A DNA stretch of 64,000 bases from CAVOEB01 sp965249645 (GCA_965249645.1 CBDFML010000012.1:434001-498000), one strand, 5' to 3'; counted from the stretch's first letter, positions 16,570 through 25,616 are shown. Notes: a model not told the origin generated them from the letters alone. A program made the numbers and translations.

Positions 16570-19320
16570 CTACTCGGCGGCTTCGACCGCGGCCGGCTCG
16601 ACCCGGGCGGCGCAGTATTTGAACTCGGGGATCTTGCCGAACGGGTCGAGCGCCGGGTTGGTCAGCATATTGGCGGGCGCTTCGGCAAAGCAGAAGGGGA
16701 TGAACACGACGCCGTGAGGCACGCCGGAATCGGCGCGCGCGCGCAGCTCGATCATGCCGCGCCGGGTCGCCACCCGCACTGCGTCGCCCGGTGCGATGCC
16801 GAGCTCGGCGAAGGAGCCCGGCGCCAGATGGCAGACCGCCTCGGGTTCGATGTCGTCGAGCGTCTGGGCGCGCCGGGTCATCGCGCCGGTGTGCCAATGC
16901 TCGAGGATGCGTCCCGTGGTGAGGATCAGCGGGAACTCGTCGTCGGGCATTTCGTCGGGCGGGATGATGCTCGCGGGCACGAACTTGGCGCGGCCCGTCG
17001 GGGTCGGAAAACCGTCGCCGAAGATGACGTCGTGGCCGGGCGTCTCCTCGTTGTCGCAGGGGTAGGTCACCGCGCTTTCGCGTTGCAGCCGCTCCCAGGT
17101 GATGCCGTTGAGCGAGTCCATGCAGCCGCGCATCTCGGCGAACACGTCCGCCGGGCCGGTGTAATTCCAGTCGAGCCCGAGGCGGCGTGCGATCTCCTGG
17201 ATGATCCACCAGTCGTCGCGCGCCTCGCCCGGCGCAACGATTGCTTTGCGGCCGAGCTGGACCTGACGGTTGGTGTTGGTCACCGTGCCTTCCTTCTCAG
17301 GCCACGCGGTCGCCGGCAGCACGACGTCTGCGAAGTAGGCGGTCTCGGTGAGGAAGATTTCCTGCACGATGAGAAGCTCGAGCTTGGCCATCGCCTCGCG
17401 GACATGGTGGGAATTGGGGTCCGACATGGCCGGATTTTCGCCCATGACATACATGCCCTTGATCGTCCCCGCATAGACCGCGTCCATGATTTCGACCACA
17501 GTAAGGCCGGGCTTGGGATCGAGATCCATGCCCCAGTAGGTCTCGAACTTGGCTTGGACTTCCGGGTTGTCGACCCGCTGATAGTCGGGATAGACCATCG
17601 GGATCAGCCCGGCGTCCGATGCGCCCTGCACGTTGTTCTGGCCACGCAGGGGATGCAGTCCCGTGCCCGGGCGGCCGACCTGGCCCGACATCAGGGCCAG
17701 CGCGATCAGGCAGCGGGCGTTGTCGGTGCCGTGGATGTGCTGCGAGATGCCCATGCCCCAAAAGACTATGGCGGCGTTCGCCTCGCCGTAGAGGCGCGCG
17801 ACGGTGCGGATGGTCTCGGCGTCGATGCCGCACTGGGGCGCCATCGCCTCGGGCGTGTAACTCTTCAGATGGCTGCGCATCTGGGCGAAACCTTCGGTGT
17901 GGGCCTGGATGTACTGCTCGTCGGCCAGGCCCTCTTCGACGATCACATGCATGATCGCGTTGAGCAGGGCGACGTCGCTGCCGGATTTGAACTGCAGCAT
18001 GTAGTCGGCGTGGCGCGAGAGCGCCGAGCCGCGCGGGTCCATCACGATCAGGGTGGCGCCGTTCTGGCTCGCGTTCTTGATGAAGGTGGCGGCGACCGGA
18101 TGGTTGATGGACGGGTTCGCGCCGATCACGATGATGACGTCGGAATGACGGCATTCGTTGAACGTGGCCGTGACCGAGCCCGAGCCGATGCCCTCGAGCA
18201 GCGCCGCGACGGAAGAGGCGTGGCACAGCCGGGTGCAATGGTCGACGTTGTTGGTGCGAAAGCCCGTGCGCACCAGCTTCTGGACCAGGTAGGCCTCCTC
18301 GTTCGAGCCCTTCGCCGAGCCGAAGCCCGAGAGCGCCGAGGAGCCGTCGCGCTCGAGAATCCGGCGCAGGCCCGCAGCCGCGATGTCGAGGGCCTCGTCC
18401 CAGCTCGCTTCGCGAAAGTGGGTGAACGGGTTGGACGGGTCGAGATCGAGCGTTGCGGACTTGGGCGCGTCGTCGCGCCGGATCAGCGGCGTGGTCAGGC
18501 GGTGGGGATGGCCCACATAGTCGAAGCCGAAGCGGCCCTTGACGCAGAGCCGGCCGTGATTGGCCGGGCCGTCGCGGCCTTCGACCCGGACGATGGCGTT
18601 GTCCTTGACCTGGAAGGTGAGCTGGCAGCCGACCCCGCAATAGGGGCAGACGCTGTCGACGGCCTTCTCCGCCTCAACGACGCCCGCGCCGTGGGCGGGC
18701 ATCAGGGCGCCGGTCGGGCAGGCCTGCACGCACTCGCCGCAGGCGACGCAGCTGCTCGCGCCCATGGGGTCGTCGAAATCGAACACGATCTTGTTTCCCG
18801 AACCCCGGTTCGCCATGCCGATGACGTCGTTGACCTGAACCTCGCGGCACGCACGCACGCACCGCGTGCAGTGGATGCAGGCGTCGAGATTGATCGCCAT
18901 GGCCGGATGACTCAGATCGGGGGCGGGTGTTTGCTTGGCGGGAAAGCGGCTTGTCGTCTGGCCTATCTCCTCGGCCCAGGCCCACAGTTCCGAGTTGGGA
19001 TCGTGGGCGCTTTCGCGCGGCGGCTGATCCGCGACGAGCAGCTCCATGACCATCTCGCGCGAGCGGGTGGCGCGCTCGTTCTGGCTGTGCACCACCATGC
19101 CGTCAGTGGGCTGGCGCACGCAGGAGGCGGCAAGCACCCGCTCGCCCTCGATCTCGACCATGCAGGCGCGGCAGTTGCCGTCGGCGCGGTAGCCGGGCTC
19201 GGGCGTGTAGCACAGATGGGGGATAGTCGTGCCCAGGCGCTGGGCGACCTGCCAGAGGGTTTCCCCCGGCGCGGCCTCGACCTCGACGCCATCGAGCGTG
19301 AATCGGATCGTCTCGCTCAT
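16570..19320 (-). CDS. fdhA: NAD-dependent formate dehydrogenase, catalytic alpha subunit
   Basis: This 916-aa protein oxidises formate to CO2. The NuoG-like N-terminus carries a 2Fe-2S site (C37, C50, C53, C67), then a ferredoxin-type region (CIHCTRCVRAC; CVACGECVQACP), then a 4Fe-4S site (CPYCGVGC near 225-232) before the molybdopterin domain. The active-site ligand is Cys366 in VDHCTRLCHASS, at the place where other FDHs have selenocysteine. There is no in-frame TGA there. The ATG at 19318-19320 overlaps fdhB by 4 bp. Together with a fused beta subunit, this matches the two-subunit soluble enzyme type such as Methylobacterium FDH1, which is tungsten-dependent. The adjacent tup transporter suggests tungsten here too. 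Confidence 0.93.
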   Translation of the reverse strand: MSETIRFTLDGVEVEAAPGETLWQVAQRLGTTIPHLCYTPEPGYRADGNCRACMVEIEGERVLAASCVRQPTDGMVVHSQNERATRSREMVMELLVADQPPRESAHDPNSELWAWAEEIGQTTSRFPAKQTPAPDLSHPAMAINLDACIHCTRCVRACREVQVNDVIGMANRGSGNKIVFDFDDPMGASSCVACGECVQACPTGALMPAHGAGVVEAEKAVDSVCPYCGVGCQLTFQVKDNAIVRVEGRDGPANHGRLCVKGRFGFDYVGHPHRLTTPLIRRDDAPKSATLDLDPSNPFTHFREASWDEALDIAAAGLRRILERDGSSALSGFGSAKGSNEEAYLVQKLVRTGFRTNNVDHCTRLCHASSVAALLEGIGSGSVTATFNECRHSDVIIVIGANPSINHPVAATFIKNASQNGATLIVMDPRGSALSRHADYMLQFKSGSDVALLNAIMHVIVEEGLADEQYIQAHTEGFAQMRSHLKSYTPEAMAPQCGIDAETIRTVARLYGEANAAIVFWGMGISQHIHGTDNARCLIALALMSGQVGRPGTGLHPLRGQNNVQGASDAGLIPMVYPDYQRVDNPEVQAKFETYWGMDLDPKPGLTVVEIMDAVYAGTIKGMYVMGENPAMSDPNSHHVREAMAKLELLIVQEIFLTETAYFADVVLPATAWPEKEGTVTNTNRQVQLGRKAIVAPGEARDDWWIIQEIARRLGLDWNYTGPADVFAEMRGCMDSLNGITWERLQRESAVTYPCDNEETPGHDVIFGDGFPTPTGRAKFVPASIIPPDEMPDDEFPLILTTGRILEHWHTGAMTRRAQTLDDIEPEAVCHLAPGSFAELGIAPGDAVRVATRRGMIELRARADSGVPHGVVFIPFCFAEAPANMLTNPALDPFGKIPEFKYCAARVEPAAVEAAE

Positions 19321-21020
19321 GAGAGTTCCTCCTTGAAGTGCTTGAGCACCATCAGCAACGGATTGGGCGCAGCCTGGCCGAGGCCGCAAATCGAGGCGTC
19401 CATCATAGTCGCACTCAGCTCCTCGAGCAGCGGGCCGTCCCAGTGGCGCTTTTCCATCAGCTTGATAGCCTTTTCCGTACCCACCCGGCACGGCGTGCAT
19501 TGACCGCAGCTCTCGTCCTCGAAGAAGCACATCAGGTTGAGCGCCACGTCCTTGATGTCGTCCCGGTCGGAGAGCACGATCACCGCCGCCGAGCCAATGA
19601 AGCAGCCATGCTCATTGAGGGTGTCGAAATCCATCGGGATGTCGGCCATGGATGCGGGCAGGATGCCGCCCGACGCGCCGCCCGGCAGGTAGCCTTTCAA
19701 GACGTGTCCGTCGGCCATGCCGCCGCAATACTCGTCGATCAGCTCCTGCGCCGTAATGCCAGCGGGCGCAAGCTTGACGCCCGGCTCCCTGACCCGCCCC
19801 GAGACCGAGAAGCTGCGCAGACCGGTGCGCCCGTGGCGGCCCTCGCCGGTAAACCAGTCGGCGCCCTTTTCCACGATGTCGCGCACCCAGTAGACGGTCT
19901 CGACGTTGTGGATCAGGGTCGGTCGGCCGAACAGGCCGACTTGCGAGGGGAAGGGGGGCTTGTGGCGGGGTTCGCCGCGCTTGCCCTCGATGCTTTCGAG
20001 CATCGCCGATTCCTCACCGCAGATATAGGCGCCGGCACCACGGCGAAGGTGGATCTTGGTGACCGCGTCGAGGCCCGCGGCCCGGACCTGTTCGATCTCG
20101 TCGCTCAGCACTTTGTGCAGCGCCGGGTATTCGTCGCGCAGATAGATATAGACGTCGGTCGCCTCGACCGCCCAGGCGGCGATCAGCATACCCTCGAGAA
20201 AACGGTGGGGATCGCGCTCCAGATAGTAGCGGTCCTTGAAGGTACCGGGCTCGCCTTCGTCGGCGTTGATCGCCATCAGTCGCGGCGCCGGTTCCTGGCG
20301 CACGAAACGCCATTTGCGCCCTGCCGGAAAGCCCGCGCCGCCAAGTCCGCGCAGTCCGCTCGCCTCCATGATTTCTATCAAATCGTCAGCTTTTCTCTCT
20401 CCTGTCATACATGACTCAAATAGCTGGTATCCATTGGTTTTTACATATGTGTCATACACAGTGTATGACAAAATAGGGGGTTTTGTATGACATGTGTCGG
20501 CTGCGTGTATGACAGCGGTAGGCGTGGCGTTTTCGACAGGGAAATGGCCGACTTCCGCCACCGGCGCACATTCGCAGCGGCCCATGCAGGGAGCGCGCAG
20601 GATCCGCACCTTATCGCCCAGGGCCCGGCCCAGCTCTTCGAGCAGATCGTCGGCCCCCATCATTTCGCAGGTCAGGCTGTCGCAGACCCGGATGGTCAGC
20701 GGTGGGGGTGGTGTCTCGTCCTCGCGAACCACGTCGAAATGGGCATAGAAGGTCGCTGTCTCGTAGACCTCGGCGAGGGAAAGCGCCATCTCGTCGGCAA
20801 GCGCCACGAGGTGCGCGGCCGAGAGGTGGCCATAGCGATCCTGGATCAGATGCAGGTGCTCGATCAACAGGTCGCGCCGGCGCGGCTGCTCCCCCAGCAG
20901 GGCGCGAACCTCGTCCAGCGCCCGCGGCTCGGGCTGACGCCCCTTGAGCTGGCTGAGCGCTTTTCGCCGGCTGGTGCCGGGATGCTTGAACTTGCGAAGT
21001 GTCACGTTGGATGCGGCCAT
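19317..21020 (-). CDS. fdhB: NAD-dependent formate dehydrogenase, fused NuoE/NuoF-type beta subunit
   Basis: The length is 567 aa from ATG 21018-21020. The N-terminal NuoE-like part binds 2Fe-2S (CDSLTC ... CMGRCECAP). The C-terminal NuoF-like part has FMN/NAD motifs (LRGLGGAGFPAGRKW, NADEGEPGTFKDR, GAGAYICGEESAM) and a 4Fe-4S site (ESCGQCTPCRVG plus a later Cys). It passes electrons from FdhA to NAD+. The linker between the halves (about residues 165-215) is encoded by an unusually AT-rich stretch with codons rare nearby (AGA, ATA, CTA) and a repeated 9-bp motif, while the protein stays in frame and looks homologous to other linkers. It is probably controlled by the LysR gene upstream. Confidence 0.92.
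   Translation of the reverse strand: MAASNVTLRKFKHPGTSRRKALSQLKGRQPEPRALDEVRALLGEQPRRRDLLIEHLHLIQDRYGHLSAAHLVALADEMALSLAEVYETATFYAHFDVVREDETPPPPLTIRVCDSLTCEMMGADDLLEELGRALGDKVRILRAPCMGRCECAPVAEVGHFPVENATPTAVIHAADTCHTKPPILSYTVYDTYVKTNGYQLFESCMTGERKADDLIEIMEASGLRGLGGAGFPAGRKWRFVRQEPAPRLMAINADEGEPGTFKDRYYLERDPHRFLEGMLIAAWAVEATDVYIYLRDEYPALHKVLSDEIEQVRAAGLDAVTKIHLRRGAGAYICGEESAMLESIEGKRGEPRHKPPFPSQVGLFGRPTLIHNVETVYWVRDIVEKGADWFTGEGRHGRTGLRSFSVSGRVREPGVKLAPAGITAQELIDEYCGGMADGHVLKGYLPGGASGGILPASMADIPMDFDTLNEHGCFIGSAAVIVLSDRDDIKDVALNLMCFFEDESCGQCTPCRVGTEKAIKLMEKRHWDGPLLEELSATMMDASICGLGQAAPNPLLMVLKHFKEELS
20403..20514. repeat. Intragenic array of five TGTATGACA/TGTCATACA motifs inside fdhB
   Basis: The 9-mer occurs at 20403 and 20450 (as TGTCATACA) and at 20462, 20484 and 20506 (as TGTATGACA). 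The last three are spaced exactly 22 bp apart. Copies at 20450 and 20462 form a perfect 21-bp palindrome (20450-20470). Bases 20401-20500 contain 39 G+C, well below the surroundings. A 22-bp period is not a multiple of three, so the pattern is not caused by repeated amino acids. Confidence 0.85.
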
Positions 21021-21104
21021 CGGCGCATGCCTTCCTGCTCGGCCCGGCCTGCCCGGGCGTGTTGCGCGGGTTAATCTGGCAAAGGATGGGTCATTTGTAA
21101 AATT

Positions 21105-21125
21105 TATTGAAGTGATCATTCAATA
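21105..21125. promoter_or_regulatory. Inverted repeat TATTGAA-N7-TTCAATA upstream of fdhB
   Basis: Perfect 7-bp arms separated by 7 bp lie between the stop of the LysR gene and the start of fdhB, 85 bp before the fdhB ATG. The geometry (T-N11-A within dyad symmetry) suits a LysR-type operator, so it may mediate FDH control by the upstream LysR protein. Confidence 0.6.
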
Positions 21126-21137
21126 GAAATGATCTAT

Positions 21138-22070
21138 CTAGAGCAGCGTCTCCTTGGCGCTCTCGATCGAACGGCCGAACAGGGTCGTTTCGTCGAGCGT
21201 TTCGGCAACCGCAAGCATGGCCTTGGCCATGGGCGGCACCGGCTCTTGGTCGGATATCACGAAGCCGACCAGATGGCCGACCTGGGGCGCGGTCAAGGGC
21301 AGGGCGCGGGTGCCGGGCGGGATGTTCTGGGTCGCGGGGAAATGCTCGGGCACCACGCTGCACCAGGCGCCGGTGGCGACATGAAGGCCGAGCTGGCCGA
21401 TCGAGTTGGTTTCGATCTGGGGTGCAGGCTGCTGGCCGGCGTCACGGAACGCGGCGTCGATGATGCGCCGGTTCTGCATGTCCGATGACAGCAGGCAGAG
21501 CGGTTGCGCCGCCGCGATCTTCCAGGTGACGGACGATGCCTTCGCGAAGCGCCCGTCGTCGGGGAACAGCAGGCAGTAGCGTTCGCGGTAAAGCGGCACC
21601 GAGCGGACATGGCGGATCGGTTCGCTGTCGAGATAGGTAACCCCGAGGTCGATCTCGAAATTATCGAGCCCGCGTTGGATTTCCGCCGAGCTCTGCGACA
21701 TCACGGCGACCGACGCACTCGGGTGACGCTCGCAAAATGGCCGGGTCACCCGCGGCATGAGCGGCAACGCCGTCGGCACCACGCCGATCCGCAACCGGCC
21801 GTGCAGGTCGCCGCGCATTTCGCTCAACTCCTGCAGCATGGCATCGCGGTCGGCCAGGATGCGCTCGGCCCATTCGAGAACCCGCTCGCCCTCCGGTGTG
21901 AAGCCCTGGAAGCGCTGGTGGCGGCGCACGATGGGCAGGCCCAATTCGTTCTCGAGTTGCTTGATGCCGTTGGACAGGGTGGGCTGGGCCACGTCGCAGT
22001 GTGCCGCGGCACGGCCGAAATGCTGCTCGGTGGCGAGTGCGACGAGGTAGGTGAACTGCTTTATGAACAT
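21138..22070 (-). CDS. LysR-family regulator, probably of formate dehydrogenase
   Basis: This 310-aa protein has an N-terminal winged HTH (FTYLVALATEQHFGRAAAHC, then QPTLSNGIKQLENELGLPIV) and the LysR effector-binding domain from about residue 90. It is encoded directly upstream of fdhB-fdhA on the same strand, with a dyad operator candidate in the spacer, so FDH is the likely target. The inducer is not known from sequence; formate is an obvious candidate. Confidence 0.85.
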   Translation of the reverse strand: MFIKQFTYLVALATEQHFGRAAAHCDVAQPTLSNGIKQLENELGLPIVRRHQRFQGFTPEGERVLEWAERILADRDAMLQELSEMRGDLHGRLRIGVVPTALPLMPRVTRPFCERHPSASVAVMSQSSAEIQRGLDNFEIDLGVTYLDSEPIRHVRSVPLYRERYCLLFPDDGRFAKASSVTWKIAAAQPLCLLSSDMQNRRIIDAAFRDAGQQPAPQIETNSIGQLGLHVATGAWCSVVPEHFPATQNIPPGTRALPLTAPQVGHLVGFVISDQEPVPPMAKAMLAVAETLDETTLFGRSIESAKETLL

Positions 22071-22097
22071 GACAGCCCGTCGATTCGCGCCCGGCGT

Positions 22098-22277
22098 TTA
22101 GCGTTCTACCGGCGGCGGGCCGGGTAAACGTGCAAGGACGATCACCGCGGTGTTGATCGTCCGTTTCCCTGAATGCTCGAAATTCACCGTCACCCGGGCT
22201 CCGACGACACTCTGGATCTGGCCCGCGCCCCAGTCCGGTTGCGCCGGGTGCGCCACCCACGAGCCAGGCTCGTACAT
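22098..22277 (-). CDS. DUF3553 small protein
   Basis: This 59-aa protein (from ATG 22275-22277, GGAAG upstream) contains EPGSWVAHPAQPDWGAGQIQ and RVTVNFEHSGKRTIN, the signature of the small alphaproteobacterial DUF3553 family, which is an SH3-like beta fold. A GTG at 22313 would add 12 residues and cannot be excluded. It follows the SDR gene closely on the same strand. Function is unknown. Confidence 0.75.
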   Translation of the reverse strand: MYEPGSWVAHPAQPDWGAGQIQSVVGARVTVNFEHSGKRTINTAVIVLARLPGPPPVER

Positions 22278-22317
22278 GGCCGCTTCCGGTGGAGCGGGGG
22301 AGCCGGCGGACACCGAA

Positions 22318-23082
22318 TCAGGCGCTCCAGCCGCCGTCGACGGTCAGCACCGCGCCGTTGACGTTGTCGCTGTGCGGGCCGACCAGATAGGCCACGGTTT
22401 CGGCGATATCCTCCGGTCGGCCGTAGCGGCCGATCGGCGAGCGGGGAATCATTGCTTCGGCGAGTGGCCCGTCCGCCGGGTTCATCTCGGTGTCGATCGG
22501 GCCGGGCGCGACCGCGTTGATGGTGATCCCCTGGCCCGCGAGCTCGCGGGCGAGTGCCCGGGTCATGCCGTGAAGGCCGAATTTGCTCATGGCATAGAGA
22601 CCGATTCCCGGAAACGGCGTGACGTCGGCGAAGATGCTGCTGATATTCACAACCCGTCCCCCGGTGGGCATGTGGGGCGCTGCCGCCTGGATCAGGAAAT
22701 AGGGACCGCGCAGGTTAACGTCGATGCTGCGGTCGAATTGTTCCGGCGTGGCCGCGGCAATCTCGGCAAGCTGCAGCGTGCCTGCATTGTTGACCAGGAT
22801 ATCGATCGCGCTGTGCGCGCCAACCACCGTATCGACCAGCCCCTTGCCGGCCGCGATGTCGGCGGCGTCGACCTGTATGGCCTCGGCTTGGCCGCCGGCG
22901 TCGCCGATCTCCCGGCACACTTGTGCGGCGGCGTCGACCGAATTGGCGTGAGTGATGACAATCTGTGCGCCGTCTGCGGCAAGCCGTCTCGCAATTGCGG
23001 CGCCGATGCCCCGGCTGGCTCCCGTCACCAGGGCCAGCTTGCCATTAAGCGACGCGCCCGAACGCTGTTCGTGTTTGGCCAT
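22318..23082 (-). CDS. Short-chain dehydrogenase/reductase
   Basis: This 254-aa SDR has the cofactor motif TGASRGIG, NNAG, catalytic Ser in NISSIF and YAMSK (Tyr/Lys), and ends in the typical GAVLTVDGGWSA. The start is the ATG at 23080-23082 with GGGAGTG upstream; an in-frame ATG at 23122 is less likely. The substrate is unknown. The protein resembles FabG-type reductases but lies outside any fatty acid operon. Confidence 0.87.
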   Translation of the reverse strand: MAKHEQRSGASLNGKLALVTGASRGIGAAIARRLAADGAQIVITHANSVDAAAQVCREIGDAGGQAEAIQVDAADIAAGKGLVDTVVGAHSAIDILVNNAGTLQLAEIAAATPEQFDRSIDVNLRGPYFLIQAAAPHMPTGGRVVNISSIFADVTPFPGIGLYAMSKFGLHGMTRALARELAGQGITINAVAPGPIDTEMNPADGPLAEAMIPRSPIGRYGRPEDIAETVAYLVGPHSDNVNGAVLTVDGGWSA

Positions 23083-23320
23083 GACAAGGTCACTCCCGTT
23101 AATGCTCGATGGCAGAATCGGCACCGCTCAGCGGAACCGTCGCTGCTTCGTCGTCAGTCTAGCCCAATGGACTGCTGATTGGGGCGCGTCGTTGGGCCTC
23201 GGACAAGACCGGGACCCGGTGGATTTGGCAGTCTGAATCCGTCATCATCGGCCCGGCGACACGATCCGGCGCCGCGTAAGCGACGGGTCGGAGACTCATC
23301 CGGATGAAGGAGAGGGCGGC

Positions 23321-24118
23321 ATGGAAGGCGAAATTGTTGGAACCGTAAGAGACCTGTGGCGTTATCCCGTGCGCTCCGTGCTCGGTGAAGCGCTCGAGGC
23401 CGCAAGTCTGGGTGAGAACGGTGTTATCGGCGACCGGAGTTATTCGGTTGTCGAAAACGACAAGTTCGCCATGGTGAGCGCGGCCATGTCGGCCAGAAAA
23501 TGGTCGGCGCTGGTCGGTGTTCGAGCCGAATTCGTTGAGGAGCCGACGCCGAATGCGCCACCCCCGTCGGTTCGCCTGCAGTTTCCGGACGGCACGGAAA
23601 TGCTCAGCGACAACCCGGCGTTGGCTGAGCGCTTGTCGGCGTTGACCGGGCGCGACGTTTCGCTTTGGACCGGCCAGGCCGCCGGTGCGGGAAAATCCGA
23701 TGAAGCGGACGCGCGCGCCGATGGCAAGGCTTCGCCGGCAGCACCTTACGAGTTGACCCCGATCCATCTGCTAACGACGGCAACCGTTCGGGCGGCGAAC
23801 GCTGAATACCCCGAGGGGGTCTTCGATCCGATCCGCTTTCGGCCCAACATTGTCCTCGACACCCCCGACGTGACGGGGTTTGCCGAAAACGAATGGCTCG
23901 GCAAAACGCTGGCGATCGGCGAGAACGTACGGCTAAAGCTTGACGATGATTGTGTACGCTGCGTCATGACGACGCCCGAGCACAGCAGCCTCGAGGAAGA
24001 TCAGAATATCCTCAAGACAGTGTACAAAGAGAACAATCGTAATTTCGGAATCTACGCCAGCGTCGCCGCCCTAGGGCAGGTCCGGGCCGGCGACACGGCG
24101 GTCCTGCTGGACGGATAG
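23321..24118 (+). CDS. MOSC domain protein
   Basis: This 265-aa protein has an N-terminal MOSC beta-barrel (GTVRDLWRYPVRSVLGE, GVIGDRSYSV) and a C-terminal MOSC domain with the conserved Cys in DDDCVRCVMTTPEHS and FRPNIVLDTP. The architecture is that of YcbX/mARC-type molybdenum cofactor carriers or reductases that handle N-hydroxylated or sulfur compounds. It fits the Mo/W theme of the region. It is transcribed toward chpT. Confidence 0.82.
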   Translation: MEGEIVGTVRDLWRYPVRSVLGEALEAASLGENGVIGDRSYSVVENDKFAMVSAAMSARKWSALVGVRAEFVEEPTPNAPPPSVRLQFPDGTEMLSDNPALAERLSALTGRDVSLWTGQAAGAGKSDEADARADGKASPAAPYELTPIHLLTTATVRAANAEYPEGVFDPIRFRPNIVLDTPDVTGFAENEWLGKTLAIGENVRLKLDDDCVRCVMTTPEHSSLEEDQNILKTVYKENNRNFGIYASVAALGQVRAGDTAVLLDG

Positions 24119-24154
24119 GATCTTGGGCGGGTCGACGACGAAACGGGGATAACG

Positions 24155-24822
24155 ATGAGCGACGAATTGCGATTGGCCGGCTTGCTCTGCTCGCGCCTGT
24201 GTCACGATCTCGTGGGGCCGGTCTCCGCCATGAGCAACGGCATCGAGTTCCTCGAGGACGATGCGCCCGACATGCGCGAGGAGGTCGCCCGCCTTGTGCC
24301 ATGAGCAGCGAACAGGCGTCACATCGGCTGCAATTTTTCCGGATCGCCTTCGGTCGCTCAGAATCCGCCAGCATCGCGCCGGCCGCAGCCGCCCGCGCCG
24401 CGGTCGAATTTTTGCGCGACCATAAGATCGAGTGCCGCTGGGAAACCCCGGCGGAGAACGCCGAGACCGACATCAAGCGGCAGGCGGTCAAGCTGATCGT
24501 CAATATGGTTTTGCTTGCGAGCGAGTGCCTGGTGCGGGGCGGCACCGTCGATGTCTTAGCGGAGCCTGTGGAAAGCATTCTCGATATCCGCGTGCTGGCT
24601 GACGGGCCCGCGGTCAGCCTCAGCGAGGATCAGCGCCATGCACTCGAGCTCGGAAATGGCGGGGGCGGTGCACAGGACCACACCGAATTGCAGCCTCGCC
24701 ATATCGTTCCGTTTCTCGCGGCGCGCCTCGCGCGCGACGGCGGCGGACCCCTTGCCTGGGGCGATCCCGACACTCCACCGCTCGTCTTGACGGCGCGGTA
24801 TACGTCGAATTTGGGGATCTAA
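24155..24822 (+). pseudogene. chpT: Histidine phosphotransferase ChpT, split by a frameshift at about 24298
   Basis: The first frame (24155-24304, 49 aa) encodes the DHp start with the phospho-accepting His in RLCHDLVGPVSAMSNGIEFL and stops at TGA. The rest of ChpT continues in another frame from ATG 24301 (MSSEQASHRLQFFRIAFGRS ... to 24822, 173 aa). Adding one base near GTGCC at 24296-24300 would rejoin them as ARLVAMSSEQ. ChpT passes phosphate from CckA to CtrA. Stop and restart overlap as ATGA, so the second half could in theory be made separately by coupling, but the family is normally one chain. ctrA lies convergent next door and is also damaged. Confidence 0.8.
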
Positions 24823-24902
24823 CCTGATCTGGCAACACGACGTGCCCGGATGCGGGCGCGCAATTGGGATCAGGAAGCGGGGAGAGTGATGTTCGTGCCG
24901 GG

Positions 24903-25616
24903 TCAGGCGGCGCTGGCGGCGTCGGCCTCGACCTCGCTGTCGATGGGATCCTTCAACACTTAGCCGCAGCCCCACACGGTCTCGATGTAATGTTCACCGC
25001 CGGTGGCGGCAGCCAGTTTTTTGCGCAGCTTGCAGACGAACACGTCGATGATCTTGAGTTCGGGTTCGTCCATCCCACCGTAAAGGTGGTTGAGAAACAT
25101 TTCCTTGGTCAGCGTCGTGCCCTTGCGCAGCGAGAGCAACTCCAGGATGGCGTATTCCTTGCTCGTCAGGTGAATCGGCTGGTTTTCGACCTCGACCGAC
25201 CGGGTTTCCAGGTCGACCTTGAGCTTGCCCGTCTCGATAACCGAATGGGCATGTCCCTTGGAGCGGCGAACGATGGCCTGCGGGCGGGCAACCAGCTCGC
25301 CCTTGTTGAACGGCTTGGTCAGGTAGTCGTCGGCCCCGTAGCCCAGCCCCTTGACCTTGTGATCGGGCTCGGTGAGGCCCGAGAGGATCAGCACGGGCGT
25401 GTCGATCTTGTCGGCGCGGAAGCGGCGCAACACCTCATAGCCGTCTATGTCCGGCAACATGAGGTCGAGGACAATGATGTCGTAGTCGTAAAGCTTGCCG
25501 ATTTCGAGGCCGTCTTCGCCCAGGTCGGTGGTGTCGCAGACATAGCCTTCCGACGTGAGCATGACCTGAATGCTTTTTGCCAGGGCTGAATCGTCTTCTA
25601 CCAGGAGCACGCGCAT
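24903..25616 (-). pseudogene. ctrA: CtrA response regulator with premature stop in the DNA-binding domain
   Basis: The REC domain is intact (D51 in IIVLDLMLPDIDGY; LTKPF) and the OmpR-type winged helix is clear (LTSKEYAILELLSLRKGTTL, GGMDEPELKIIDVFVCKL). After YIETVWGCG a TAA (24960-24962) replaces the Tyr codon of the near-invariant GRGYVL. In the same frame the sequence continues VLKDPIDSEVEADAASAA to a natural TGA at 24903-24905. The Arg of GRGY is Cys here (TGC), and VARPQAIVRRSKGH has Pro where an aliphatic residue is usual. The truncated 218-aa product lacks the end of the wing and tail, so DNA binding is probably lost. Confidence 0.85.

Noticed and set aside
18223..18225. Possible selenocysteine in the formate dehydrogenase
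   Set aside because: The codon at the active site encodes Cys (VDHCTRLC), with no in-frame TGA; no selenocysteine is needed.
16714..19503. Long plus-strand ORF of 929 codons
   Set aside because: It is the antisense shadow of fdhA; the translation has no recognisable domain and fdhA on the other strand is clear.
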